Part shown: positions 16,370 through 24,740 of the stretch, in pieces | How positions within the stretch are numbered: the first letter of the stretch is position 1 | How the letters are laid out: each line of letters opens with the position of its first letter | NCBI GenBank assembly: GCA_013360445.1 | Contig: JABWBP010000032.1 | Coordinates: 1 to 36,251, forward strand | DNA from: Calditrichaceae bacterium | GTDB lineage: Bacteria; Calditrichota; Calditrichia; RBG-13-44-9; J075 | Direction of reading: 5' to 3' | Length of the DNA stretch: 36,251 bases | The notes under the pieces: model-generated | Databases searched by the model: none | What the model saw: the letters and a program-made list of their open reading frames with translations, nothing else | What the model was told of the DNA's origin: nothing | Translations under genes and position numbers: made by a program

Positions 16370-19300
16370 TCACGAAACCTGCGGTTCTCCTGCAAACCCC
16401 GGTTCGTCTGTGCCCGCTTTGCGGCGGGAAAATTTCTTCGCCAGGTTGGGCAGCAGGTCGCTGGTCATGTCGTACATCAACGGAACCGCGATCAGGGTGA
16501 GGGCGGTGGCAAACAGGAGTCCGAAAATCACCACCACGCCCATGCCGCTCCACCACTGGGAGCTTTCCGCCCCAAACTGGATGAATTTGCTGAAATCTCC
16601 ACTGAACAAGCCGATGAAGTCGATGTTGATGCCCACGGTGAGGGGAACCAGCCCTAAGATAGTCGTTATAGCGGTGAGCAGTACCGGGCGCATACGGGTT
16701 TTCCCGGCTTCGATGATGGCGTCGCGTTTGGGCAGTCCCCGGGAGCGCAGCTTCTGGATGTAGTCGATCAACACAATCGCGTTGTTCACCACTACCCCCG
16801 CTAAGGAGATCACCCCGATCCCGGTCATGATGATTCCAAAGGGTTTGAAGCTCACCAGCAGCCCGAAGAAAGCCCCGAACAGGGAGAGAATCACCGTAAA
16901 CATGATCACGAAGGGCAGGGTGATGGAATTGAATTGCATTACCAGCACGAAGAAGATCAGCAGAATGGCTACCATAAACGCGCGCATCAAGAAGTCAGCC
17001 GCCTTCTGCTGCTCCTGGTCCTGGCCGGCAAAACTGATGCTGTATCCCAGGGGCAGGGAAAAATCTTCCAACCGCTCCTTACAATCCGCCAGCACTTCCG
17101 CAGAGGTGCGCCCGATGGCGTCCGCGGTAATGGTTACCACCCGGTCTCCCTCCACGTGGTTGATGTTGCTAAGGCCGGCGGTAAAATCCACCGCCGCGAA
17201 ATTGGCCAGGGGATAGTGCACCCCTTCGTGAAAGACGGTCAGGTTCAGCAAATCGTTATAACTCTTGCGATAATCCTTGCTAAATCGCACCGTAATGTCA
17301 TACTCATCGGTTCCCACCCGGTATTCGGAGGCCTCGGTGCCGTTTATCGCGGTGCGAATGGTGCTGGCAACCATGGCGGTGTTGAGGCCGAACAGGGCCG
17401 CTTTCTCGCGGTCGATGCGAATGCGCACTTCCGGCTTTCCTTTTTCATAATCGCTTTTCAGCTTGGCGATGCCGGGAACGTCTTCGATCTGTTTGATGAT
17501 CCGGTCGGAAACTTCCGATAAAATGGCAAAGTTTTCCCCTTTGATCTGGATTTCTACCGCTTTCCCGGTAGGCGGTCCTTCCTCGGGCTTGCTCAGGTCG
17601 ATCCGCGCCCCGGGAATGCCCTGGAGTTTTTGTTCCACCTGGTCCAGGGTGAGATAGGAGTTTTGCTCCCGTTCATATTTCTTCTTCAGATCGATAGTGA
17701 CCATGGATTTGTGGGAGGAGCCGCCGCCGGCGCCGAAATCGAACATATTGGAAGAGCTTCCCACGTTGGCCACGTAGTTTTTCAAATCCGGGGTATCCTG
17801 GATTCGCTTCTCCACTTCTTTCACGATCTGGTCGGAGGCCTCCAGGCGGGTTCCTAAGGGCGCTTCCACTTCCACGTAGATCTGGTTGGGTTGGCCGGTC
17901 GGGAAAAATTCCACCCCGTGGTTGGCGATCCCGTAAAAAATCAACATCCCGAAAAATCCTATCAGCATAAAGCCGAAGGATAATTTTCGATGCCGCAGCG
18001 CCCAGTTCAGAGACGGCTCATAACGGGCAGTCAGCCAGCGCAGCAGGCGGTCCCCCGGCAGGCGGCTCATACTTTCATCCAACTTCAAAAAACTGGAAGC
18101 GATCACCGGGTTGAACACCAGGCCGACTAACAGGGAGCAGGAAAGAGTGATGATCACCGTAATGGGCAAAAATTTCATAAATTCGCCCACGATGCCTTCC
18201 CAGAACAGCATCGGCAAAAAGGCCAGCACGGTGGTAATAGTGGAGGTGGTCACCGCCACCGCGACTTCGCCGGTTCCCTCCGCCGCGGCTTTCATCAAAC
18301 TTTTGCCCTCCTGGTGGTGGCGGTAAATATTTTCGACAATGACAATCGCATTGTCCACTAACATCCCCAGGGCCAGGATCAGGCTGAAGAGCACCACCAT
18401 GTTCAAAGTATAGCCGAGCATGCTGATCACGATAAAAGATATCAGCATGGAGAAGGGAATGGCGATACTCACCAGCAGCCCGTTGCGCCAGCCCATGAAG
18501 AAGTAGAGCACCCACATCACTAACAGCAAGCCGGCGATGATGTTGTTTTCCAGGTCGCTGACAATGCTGCGAATATCTTCCGAAAAATCGGTGACCACCA
18601 CGTAGCGGGTGCTGGCGGGGAAATTTTTGCTCTCTTCTTCCAGAATTTTTTTGAGATCGTCGATGATGCGGATGATATTTTCCCCGCTGCGTTTTTGCAC
18701 CGAGAGGGTAACGCTGGGGTTGCCGTTCAGGCGGGAATAGGTTTCCTGGTCCTTGAATCCGAAATAGACCTCGGCCAGATCGCGAAGATAGACCGGGGAT
18801 CCGTCTTTGGTTTTCACCACGATATCGTTGATCTCTTCCACGGATTGGAATTCCCCGGGCACCCGCACGGTCCATTTCAACGCCGTGCTCTCCATGGAAC
18901 CGCCCGGAATGGTGAGATTTTCATCCCGGATGGCGTTGATAACGTCATCAACCCCTAAGTTGTAATATTCCAGCCGGGCGGGATTGACGTTCACTTTCAC
19001 TTCCCGCTCCAACCCCCCGGATAGCTTGACTTCCAACACCCCGGGCACTTCTTCGAACTTGTCCTGTAAATCCTCGGCGATTTTTTTCAAGCGCACCAGG
19101 GACTGCTCCCCGGTAATGCTTACCACCATGATAGGGATATTTTCAAAATTGATTTCCTGGATCAGCGGCTCCTCCAGGTCGTCGGGAAGATCCGGTTTGG
19201 CCTGGTCCACCTTTTCGCGCACCTTGCGCACCGCTTCGTCGATATCCATGTCCGGCTCGAACTCCGCCACGATGCTGGTATAGCCTTCATTGCTGCTGGA

Positions 19301-19543
19301 GGTGAGTTTTTTGATCTTGGCGATCTCTTTCAGTTTATCTTCAATCGGCTGGGCGATCAGGGTTTCCATATCCGCCGGGGCAACCCCCACGTAAGGCACC
19401 GCCACGAACACCACCGGTTGTTTTATATCCGGGAAAGATTCTACCGGCAAATTCACGTAAGAGGTTAATCCCAGGATAGTCACGATCACCAGGGAGACGA
19501 ACACGCTGGTTTTTAATGACAGGGCAAGATTGGTTATCTTCAT
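16370..19543 (-). CDS. RND-family efflux transporter permease
   Basis: A 1057-residue inner-membrane pump of the AcrB/MexB/hydrophobe-exporter superfamily, which exports drugs, lipids or other amphiphiles using proton motive force. It has the N-terminal membrane segment (about 12-32), a large periplasmic porter loop starting VNLPVESFPDI and GVAPADMETLIAQPIEDKL, and a second half with the same layout. The TM4 proton-relay motif ALGMLVDNAIVIVENIYRH carries one Asp, as in many non-AcrB-type pumps. The end reads LFATALTLIAVPLMYDM, followed by a short polar tail. It is the last gene of the TetR-TolC-adaptor-small ORF-RND operon. The ribosome binding site is GAGG, 11 bases before ATG. The substrate is unknown. 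Confidence 0.95.
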   Translation of the reverse strand: MKITNLALSLKTSVFVSLVIVTILGLTSYVNLPVESFPDIKQPVVFVAVPYVGVAPADMETLIAQPIEDKLKEIAKIKKLTSSSNEGYTSIVAEFEPDMDIDEAVRKVREKVDQAKPDLPDDLEEPLIQEINFENIPIMVVSITGEQSLVRLKKIAEDLQDKFEEVPGVLEVKLSGGLEREVKVNVNPARLEYYNLGVDDVINAIRDENLTIPGGSMESTALKWTVRVPGEFQSVEEINDIVVKTKDGSPVYLRDLAEVYFGFKDQETYSRLNGNPSVTLSVQKRSGENIIRIIDDLKKILEEESKNFPASTRYVVVTDFSEDIRSIVSDLENNIIAGLLLVMWVLYFFMGWRNGLLVSIAIPFSMLISFIVISMLGYTLNMVVLFSLILALGMLVDNAIVIVENIYRHHQEGKSLMKAAAEGTGEVAVAVTTSTITTVLAFLPMLFWEGIVGEFMKFLPITVIITLSCSLLVGLVFNPVIASSFLKLDESMSRLPGDRLLRWLTARYEPSLNWALRHRKLSFGFMLIGFFGMLIFYGIANHGVEFFPTGQPNQIYVEVEAPLGTRLEASDQIVKEVEKRIQDTPDLKNYVANVGSSSNMFDFGAGGGSSHKSMVTIDLKKKYEREQNSYLTLDQVEQKLQGIPGARIDLSKPEEGPPTGKAVEIQIKGENFAILSEVSDRIIKQIEDVPGIAKLKSDYEKGKPEVRIRIDREKAALFGLNTAMVASTIRTAINGTEASEYRVGTDEYDITVRFSKDYRKSYNDLLNLTVFHEGVHYPLANFAAVDFTAGLSNINHVEGDRVVTITADAIGRTSAEVLADCKERLEDFSLPLGYSISFAGQDQEQQKAADFLMRAFMVAILLIFFVLVMQFNSITLPFVIMFTVILSLFGAFFGLLVSFKPFGIIMTGIGVISLAGVVVNNAIVLIDYIQKLRSRGLPKRDAIIEAGKTRMRPVLLTAITTILGLVPLTVGINIDFIGLFSGDFSKFIQFGAESSQWWSGMGVVVIFGLLFATALTLIAVPLMYDMTSDLLPNLAKKFSRRKAGTDEPGFAGEPQVS

Positions 19544-19582
19544 TATTAATTATCCTCGTTATTTTACATGTGGAGGCTGATT

Positions 19583-19613
19583 CTCGATGCTGGATGCTCG
19601 ATTTTCGATGTTA
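19583..19613. repeat. Short word-like repeat between small ORF and RND gene
   Basis: On the plus strand this reads as successive variants of the word CTCGATG (TCTCGATGCTGGATGCTCG followed by ATTTTCGATG). A related word (AGCTCGATGCTCGATTA on the minus strand, about 19795-19809) lies at the other end of the small ORF in opposite orientation. Together they look like imperfect inverted repeats bracketing the ORF. Confidence 0.55.
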
Positions 19614-19811
19614 TTTGTCGCTCAGGTGGCTGCTCTCGACCGATTGGAGGAAGTTGTTGAGTTTTCGACCTAATTTGTCTAATCGTTCATGCAGGCTCTC
19701 GTAAAGTTCTTTATCCTGAAGCGAACCCGTTTCATATACATTTTCCAGGTGGTCGATTGTTTCATCGTTCGAGGCGATTGCGTAGGTGAGATAATCGAGC
19801 ATCGAGCTCAA
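19611..19811 (-). CDS. Small ORF resembling the C-terminal half of a four-helix-bundle (23S IVS-type) protein
   Basis: A 66-residue ORF starts with TTG overlapping the adaptor stop (TTGA at 19811-19808), with an ATG three codons later at 19802. The product ([19 protein letters not shown], then [26 protein letters not shown]) is highly helical and charged. From memory it resembles the C-terminal part of the four-helix-bundle family related to 23S rRNA intervening-sequence proteins, which normally are about 115-130 residues. If so this is a truncated remnant. It is bracketed by inverted word repeats (19583-19613 and 19795-19809) and sits inside an efflux operon where no such gene is expected. 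It could instead be a genuine small operon protein. Confidence 0.45.
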   Translation of the reverse strand: MSSMLDYLTYAIASNDETIDHLENVYETGSLQDKELYESLHERLDKLGRKLNNFLQSVESSHLSDK

Positions 19812-20848
19812 TTATTCACAATCTGCACCGAATCCCCGTCGCTCAAATCATGATGCCCCACCACCACCAGTTCCTGGCCCGGCTCCAGACCGCTGACCAG
19901 AACCCGGTTTTCGTAAACCGCTTCCTTCTTTACATAGATTCTCTTCGCATGATGGCTATTCGATACGAACACGTACCACCCTTCTTCGGACTGGATCAGA
20001 GCATCCAGGGGGATCACCACGCGGTCGCGGTAGCTCTGGCGCAGCACCCGCACGTTGGCGATCATATTGGGGGCCAGTTTGCCGCCCTGGTTGGGCACTT
20101 GAATTTCAACCTCCACAGTGCGGTTTTGGGGATTTACGCTGCGGGAGATGAAGCTGATCGCGGCGTTGATCTTCAATTCCGGGTAAGCGTCGAAGGTAAT
20201 TTCCACCGGGGTACCGATATTAATATCCCCCAGGAACCGTTCCGCAACGCCGGCGCGGATTTTCATATAATCATTGTCGATGAACTCGAAAATCGGGGTC
20301 ATGGGATTGGCATAAGCGCCCAAATCGTAGTAACGGTTGTTCACCAATCCCTTCAACGGGGCGGTAATGAACAATTTGCTATACCGCACGCTGGCCATCT
20401 CGTAGGCGGCATTGGCGGCGTCGAGGGCGTATTTGGCGTTCAGGTATTCATTTTCCGAAATGGCGCGTTTCTCGAACAGCACTTTCCTGCTGCGGTAGTC
20501 CAATTCCGCTTGCTGAAACGCGGCGCGGGCCTGGTGGTACCCGGCTTCCAGAACTTTGTTTTCTAAAATCGCCAGGGTATCCCCTGCGCTGGCCCGCCGG
20601 CCTTTATCGATCATTACTTTTTTCAGAATGCCGCCTTCCTCCACGATAATATTGACGTGGTTGCGGGCGTTTACCGTGCCGGTAACCTGCAAATAATCCT
20701 CGAAAGATTGCGCTTGCAAGGCTACGGTTTTTACCGGGATGACTCTTGCGATTTTCGCCGCCGAGGCTTCCGCGTTTCCTTTGTTGCTGCACTGCATGAA
20801 AAGCAACGAGGCGAGGATTATTACTACGACTAATGTGATCTTCTGCAT
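19808..20848 (-). CDS. RND efflux periplasmic adaptor (membrane fusion lipoprotein)
   Basis: A 346-residue adaptor joining the RND pump to TolC. The signal peptide ends in a lipobox, LLFMQC, with Cys19 or nearby as the lipidated residue. The usual order follows: beta-barrel and lipoyl halves ([20 protein letters not shown] and [22 protein letters not shown]), a short alpha-helical hairpin (about 95-150), the second lipoyl half ([21 protein letters not shown]), and membrane-proximal beta domain ([19 protein letters not shown]). AAGGAG precedes the ATG by 5 bases. The gene follows tolC by 40 bases and is coupled to the small ORF downstream. Confidence 0.93.
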   Translation of the reverse strand: MQKITLVVVIILASLLFMQCSNKGNAEASAAKIARVIPVKTVALQAQSFEDYLQVTGTVNARNHVNIIVEEGGILKKVMIDKGRRASAGDTLAILENKVLEAGYHQARAAFQQAELDYRSRKVLFEKRAISENEYLNAKYALDAANAAYEMASVRYSKLFITAPLKGLVNNRYYDLGAYANPMTPIFEFIDNDYMKIRAGVAERFLGDINIGTPVEITFDAYPELKINAAISFISRSVNPQNRTVEVEIQVPNQGGKLAPNMIANVRVLRQSYRDRVVIPLDALIQSEEGWYVFVSNSHHAKRIYVKKEAVYENRVLVSGLEPGQELVVVGHHDLSDGDSVQIVNN

Positions 20849-20888
20849 GGGTTCTCCTTACTCAAAAAAGTATATTGATTATCATTGG

Positions 20889-22205
20889 TTAAAATCCCGC
20901 TTCCGAAAACGTCCCCGTGGCCAGTTGCCACTCGAAATATGCACTCAGGTAGTCGTATATGGCGGTGAGGTATTCTATTTGCGCCACGTCTAAAGCCACC
21001 CGGCTGTCTTTCAACTCCACCTGGGTTGACAATCCGTTCTCGACCCGCGTCTCGGCGATCTCGAAGGCCCGGCGGGCGGTCTGCACCGCTTTTTGGGTGG
21101 CCTGAATGCGCTGCATGGCCTCTTTTAAGCTCAACTGAAGGTTTTCCAATTCCTTCCTGATGTTCTCATTGGCTTCGGCAATCCGGGTGGTTACCCGGTC
21201 CACGTCTGCGCTGGCTTTGCGTACCTGCGCCAGGCGGCTGCCCCCGGAGAAGACGGGAATTTGCAGCGAAAGCCCCACGGTGTAATTGTCGTTGTCCTGT
21301 TCCAGCTTGAACTGGTCGGAAACCGCCGCGTAAGAGTAGGCAAAAGTGCCTTCCAGGGTGGGATAGTAGCGCGCTTTCTGGATGCCCACGTTTTTTTGAT
21401 AGAGTTTTTGCTCCCATATCAGGGCGTTATAATCGGCGCGTTTTTCCATCACCTGGGCAAAAGCAGGCATTTCCGGGAGCTCCGGGTAGGTTAAAATATC
21501 GCCTTTGAGAGTAATGGGTTCTTCAACCGGGACGCCGATGAGCACCTTCAGATTGTTTAGAGCGGTTTCGTAATCCCGGCGCGCGGCGATGCTGCGGGGA
21601 ATGCTGTTTTGCCAGCGCACTTCCGCCTGGAGCAGCTCGAATTCCGAGGCGATGCCGCCTTCATATTTGATCTTGATATTCTCGTAATTCTCTTGGGCGC
21701 TGACTTCGGAATCTTCCGCCACCTTCAGGGCCTCATTGAGCAGAATGCAGCCGTAAAAAGCGGTTTTCACCCGGGTCAAAATTCTCTGGCGGGTATTATC
21801 GTAATTATAGCCGATAAATCTATCAAAGTATTTTGCGGCCTGGATGGCGTAGCCCACCTGGAAGCTGAGGAGGGTTTGCTGTAAAACCGCATTTACCCGG
21901 AATTCATTGGCAAAGGAGGTTTTAAAGCTTTGGGTTACCAAATTGCCGGCTGAATCCGGGGCGACAAAATAGAAGATATTTTCTTTAAGATTGCGGTTAT
22001 ACCCGGCGTTCACGTCAATTTGAGGATAGGCGGCGGAATAGGCATTGGTTTTTTCCGCGGCCGCGGTCTTTAAATCCGCCTGGGCTAACTGAATCTGTTT
22101 ATTATTTTCATCAGCCATTTTCAACACCGCTTGCAGGTCGTACTCTTTCGCCCAAAGCTGGGCAATCAGGAACAACAGGATAATGAATAGAATTTTCCCG
22201 GGCAT
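20889..22205 (-). CDS. TolC-family outer-membrane efflux protein
   Basis: A 438-residue outer-membrane channel component. The signal peptide (1-19, ending AQLWA) is followed by two TolC/OEP repeats of long coiled helices and short strands: the first with DLKTAAAEKTNAYSAAYPQIDVNAG, the second with ARYYPTLEGTFAYSYA, LSLQIPVFSGG and ELENLQLSLKEAMQRIQATQKAV. The family ending AIYDYLSAYFEWQLATG is present. Its start codon shares one base with the TetR stop (TGATG), so the two are translationally coupled. It provides the outer-membrane exit duct for the RND pump and adaptor. Confidence 0.94.
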   Translation of the reverse strand: MPGKILFIILLFLIAQLWAKEYDLQAVLKMADENNKQIQLAQADLKTAAAEKTNAYSAAYPQIDVNAGYNRNLKENIFYFVAPDSAGNLVTQSFKTSFANEFRVNAVLQQTLLSFQVGYAIQAAKYFDRFIGYNYDNTRQRILTRVKTAFYGCILLNEALKVAEDSEVSAQENYENIKIKYEGGIASEFELLQAEVRWQNSIPRSIAARRDYETALNNLKVLIGVPVEEPITLKGDILTYPELPEMPAFAQVMEKRADYNALIWEQKLYQKNVGIQKARYYPTLEGTFAYSYAAVSDQFKLEQDNDNYTVGLSLQIPVFSGGSRLAQVRKASADVDRVTTRIAEANENIRKELENLQLSLKEAMQRIQATQKAVQTARRAFEIAETRVENGLSTQVELKDSRVALDVAQIEYLTAIYDYLSAYFEWQLATGTFSEAGF

Positions 22206-22795
22206 CAGGCTCTCCTTTTCAGTCCGTTCAGAATAATCTCGATCACTCGTTCCGCGACCCGGTCGCGCAACTTTTCCGGGTGGCGGTGCATCCAGTCCAG
22301 GTTCAAAAAATCGGTCATAAATACCAGCGCCGCGGAGGTGGTTTCTTCATCCTCGAAATCGAACACCCCCTGCTCTTTACCGGCTTTCAACATCGGCAGC
22401 ATTTTTTCGCGAAACAGGGCGTTGATTTTCTCCACAATCGGGCGCCCGTGGGGAGAGTGGTCGCAGAGATAGGACGGCACTTCCTCCATCTCTTCGGCAT
22501 ATTGCTTTAAATCCCAATAAGTGGTGCGAAAAAAAATGGCTAATTTTTCATCCGCCGCGGCGTTTTCCGGCAGCTTTTGTTCCACGCTGTCCATGAACGC
22601 CCGCGCTTCCTCGATCACGATCTCGTTGAAAATGCTCTCTTTGTTGGTGTAATAATAGTATAGCGTCGGTTTAGCCATGCCGCTCTGCCGGGCAATGTCA
22701 TCCATGGAGGTTTTGGTAAACCCGAAATGGAAGAACAAATTCCGGGCAGATTGTTTGATCAAACTCCTTTTTGCAAGGTCATTAGTGCCGGACAT
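22205..22795 (-). CDS. TetR/AcrR-family transcriptional regulator
   Basis: A 196-residue one-component repressor. The N-terminal helix-turn-helix is clear (LIKQSARNLFFHFGFTKTSM then DDIARQSGMAKPTLYYYYTNKESIFNEI, residues about 10-58). The C-terminal ligand domain is helical and variable. AGGAGG lies 10 bases before the ATG. It is the first gene of the efflux operon, so by analogy with AcrR it probably represses its own operon and is released by a pump substrate. A partial inverted repeat (GTTTGAC and GTCGAAC, 22827-22854) in the upstream region is a possible operator. Confidence 0.94.
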   Translation of the reverse strand: MSGTNDLAKRSLIKQSARNLFFHFGFTKTSMDDIARQSGMAKPTLYYYYTNKESIFNEIVIEEARAFMDSVEQKLPENAAADEKLAIFFRTTYWDLKQYAEEMEEVPSYLCDHSPHGRPIVEKINALFREKMLPMLKAGKEQGVFDFEDEETTSAALVFMTDFLNLDWMHRHPEKLRDRVAERVIEIILNGLKRRA

Positions 22796-22977
22796 GTATC
22801 GTTTTCCTCCTGATTCAATTATGCGTTCGACCGATTCCGTAAATAGTCAAACGTCTAATTTAAGGCGGTTGTAACGAACGACCAAAGGGAATGTTTCGAT
22901 TTTATTTTTTTAGGAATGGTTCTAAGGAAGGAATTTCGGAGATCGAACAGGCTCGTTGAGCCAGTTTATCGAAAGGG

Positions 22978-23748
22978 CTATCTTTTCTCCCGGATGAAGC
23001 CGATATAGCTGTTCGATTGGGAGGGATAAATGTCGCTGAATTCCGCTTCGTCCTCGAAACGGATGGCAATGCCCAACACTTCGAATTCATCCTTCAATTC
23101 GCTGGATATCCAGTTATCTAAAAAATGGGCGATGCTCTCGCGCGATTGTTTTCGCGCTTCGGCGTAATAGGAAGGGCTTGTTGCCAGGGAATCGGTGATG
23201 GCCGGGAAGCGGTCTTTCAATTGCTGCAAATATCCTTCTTCATCAAATATAAGATAGCCGGAGTCGATGAACTCTTTGCGCCGCTCCCAGCGAATATTCG
23301 GGTGCTGGCATTGCAGCGGGGGCGCCACTGCTTTCAGCAGGCCGTTCTCAAAGCTGATGTTCCATTTTTTGCTCATATCCACGTAATAAGTGTATTCCAC
23401 GGGCGCCAGAAAGGCCACCCGGGCGGTGCTGACACCGCGGACCAGATTCAACTCGTCATATTCCAACCGCTCACTGCGATAAACTACCATTTCCTGCACC
23501 TGCTGGCCGCGGGACAGGTAGGATTCAAAACGCCGGCTCATTTCCGGGGCGGAGAGTTTTTTAACCAGCCTCTTACCGTCCTGATACACCTCCACGATCC
23601 CGCTGCCGACATAACGAATTCCGTCTTCGATCAGGCGCACCGGCTCGGTGATCAACCGGTGCGCTAAGATGCCCAACACGATGATCAGCGTAACGGCGAC
23701 GGCCGCAAAGGCAATCGGCCAGAGGGATTTATTCCGGGCGGACGGCAT
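22978..23748 (-). CDS. Membrane-anchored protein of unknown function
   Basis: A 256-residue protein with one N-terminal membrane span (about residues 10-30, WPIAFAAVAVTLIIVLGIL) preceded by a positively charged N-terminus. This predicts a cytoplasmic N-terminus and a large exported domain. The soluble part is mixed alpha/beta, with VGSGIVEVYQDGKRLVKKL, a block YTYYVDMSKKWNISFENG, and a helical region near the C-terminus. AGGAG lies 7 bases before the ATG. It stands alone, divergent from the ECF sigma cluster with about 200 bases between the starts. I do not recognise the family. Confidence 0.7.
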   Translation of the reverse strand: MPSARNKSLWPIAFAAVAVTLIIVLGILAHRLITEPVRLIEDGIRYVGSGIVEVYQDGKRLVKKLSAPEMSRRFESYLSRGQQVQEMVVYRSERLEYDELNLVRGVSTARVAFLAPVEYTYYVDMSKKWNISFENGLLKAVAPPLQCQHPNIRWERRKEFIDSGYLIFDEEGYLQQLKDRFPAITDSLATSPSYYAEARKQSRESIAHFLDNWISSELKDEFEVLGIAIRFEDEAEFSDIYPSQSNSYIGFIREKR

Positions 23749-23874
23749 GGTGCACTCCTGATTTTCCTACCTTTATCCTGGCGGCTGAATCACTCCTTTT
23801 TGCGAAACCAGGCGATAAGTTCAAAAAGCTTACGAAACGCCCCCCCAATTGTCAAGGTTTAAGTTTGCCTTTGT

Positions 23875-23901
23875 AAACCTTCGGCAATCATTTCCCGTCT
23901 C
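23875..23901 (+). promoter_or_regulatory. Possible ECF-type promoter upstream of the sigma gene
   Basis: AAACCTT (23875-23881) followed after 14 bases by CGTCTC (23896-23901) resembles the AAC...CGTC pattern of ECF sigma promoters (RpoE-type GGAACTT and GTCTAA). It would start transcription about 45-50 bases before the sigma start codon at 23953. Autoregulation is common for such genes. The match is loose. Confidence 0.3.
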
Positions 23902-23952
23902 AATCAACGAAACCGAAATGATACAGTGCGACAGCCGCGGCAGGAAAGGATC

Positions 23953-24525
23953 GTGAAGGACGAAAAAGAGCTGATTGAACGGGCGCAGCGGGGAGAGATG
24001 GGCGCTTTCCGGGAACTGGTGGAACGGTATCAGAAAACCGTTTATTTCCTGGCCCTGGATTTGTGCGGCTGCCGCCAGGACGCGGAAGATATATCCCAGG
24101 AAGTTTTTTTGAAAGCGTACCGCTTTTTGCCGAATTTCCGTGGGGAAGCGCGGTTGAGTTCCTGGCTGTATCGCATTACCGTGAACTGCTTTATGGACAC
24201 CCGGAGGAAAACACAGTTGCAAACGCTCTCGCTTCATAACGACGCCCCGGGGGAAAACCATCCGCCGGAGCTTTCGCTGCCCGATCCCGGGGCGGACCCC
24301 AGCGCCCCCGCCCGCTCCCATGAACTGCAGCAACTTATCCGCCGCGCCCTGGGTCGCCTCTCCCCCCGGGAACGGTCGGTCTTTGTTCTGCGCCATTATC
24401 AGGAACTGCCCCTGAAGGAGATCGGGGAAATGTTAGAAATTGCCGAAGGAACCGTCAAGGCGCTGCTTTTCCGGGCAATCAAGCGCTTGCAGAAGGAATT
24501 GGCGATTTACCAGGCGGAGGTTTGA
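23953..24525 (+). CDS. ECF-type RNA polymerase sigma factor (RpoE-like)
   Basis: 190 residues if started at the GTG at 23953, which has AGGA 7 bases upstream and gives the normal family N-terminus KDEKELIERAQRGEMGAF. An in-frame GTG at 23926 would add nine residues with no clear ribosome site. Region 2 (about 10-75) shows LALDLCGCRQDAEDISQEVFLKAYRFL and SSWLYRITVNCFMD. Region 4 (about 125-185) shows LGRLSPRERSVFVLRHYQELPLKEIGEMLEIAEGTVKALLFRAIKRL. It directs polymerase to a small regulon, probably for envelope stress. The anti-sigma gene follows, now 215 bases away because of an insertion at the stop codon. Confidence 0.95.
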   Translation: MKDEKELIERAQRGEMGAFRELVERYQKTVYFLALDLCGCRQDAEDISQEVFLKAYRFLPNFRGEARLSSWLYRITVNCFMDTRRKTQLQTLSLHNDAPGENHPPELSLPDPGADPSAPARSHELQQLIRRALGRLSPRERSVFVLRHYQELPLKEIGEMLEIAEGTVKALLFRAIKRLQKELAIYQAEV

Positions 24526-24735
24526 AAGTGCAAAAGCCTGCCCTGGGCTTAGTTTATCCTGAGATCGTGAAGGGCCGAAGAGTCGAAGGGGGTCGAAGAG
24601 TCGAAGGGGTCGAAGAGTCAAGGGGTCGAAGAGTCGAAGGGGTCGAAGAGTCGAAGGGGTCGAAGAGTCGAAGGGTGAAAAATGAAAAGTTTTCTATCTT
24701 CAATCAAAAATCGAAAATCAACCAGGCGGGGGTTT
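24509..24735. repeat. Apparent 212-bp insertion bounded by a 15-bp direct repeat
   Basis: ACCAGGCGGAGGTTT at 24509-24523 recurs as ACCAGGCGGGGGTTT at 24721-24735, with one mismatch in 15. The interval of 212 bases contains a 17-bp minisatellite (24575-24676) and an A/T-rich segment with AATCAAAAATCGAAAATCAA. Deleting one interval rejoins the sigma reading frame to a TAA stop at the same codon, followed by CCA and the anti-sigma ATG. The 3' end of the sigma gene then serves as the anti-sigma ribosome binding site. This is a parsimonious ancestral state. Confidence 0.65.
24575..24676. repeat. Minisatellite, six copies of a 17-bp unit
   Basis: The unit TCGAAGAGTCGAAGGGG is repeated about six times. 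The first copy is 18 bases (extra G) and the third 16 bases (a missing G), otherwise the copies are identical. Each unit is itself a near-duplication of TCGAAGRG. There are no spacers, so this is not a CRISPR array. An ORF reads through it, but its product is only the translation of the repeat. Confidence 0.9.
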
Positions 24736-24740
24736 AACCA

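Noticed and set aside
24575-24676. CRISPR array
   Set aside because: The 17-bp units are directly adjacent with no spacers and no cas genes nearby.
24522-24737. 71-residue ORF between the sigma and anti-sigma genes
   Set aside because: It reads through the 17-bp minisatellite, begins with a TTG overlapping the sigma stop, and its product is only repeat translation plus A/T-rich sequence.
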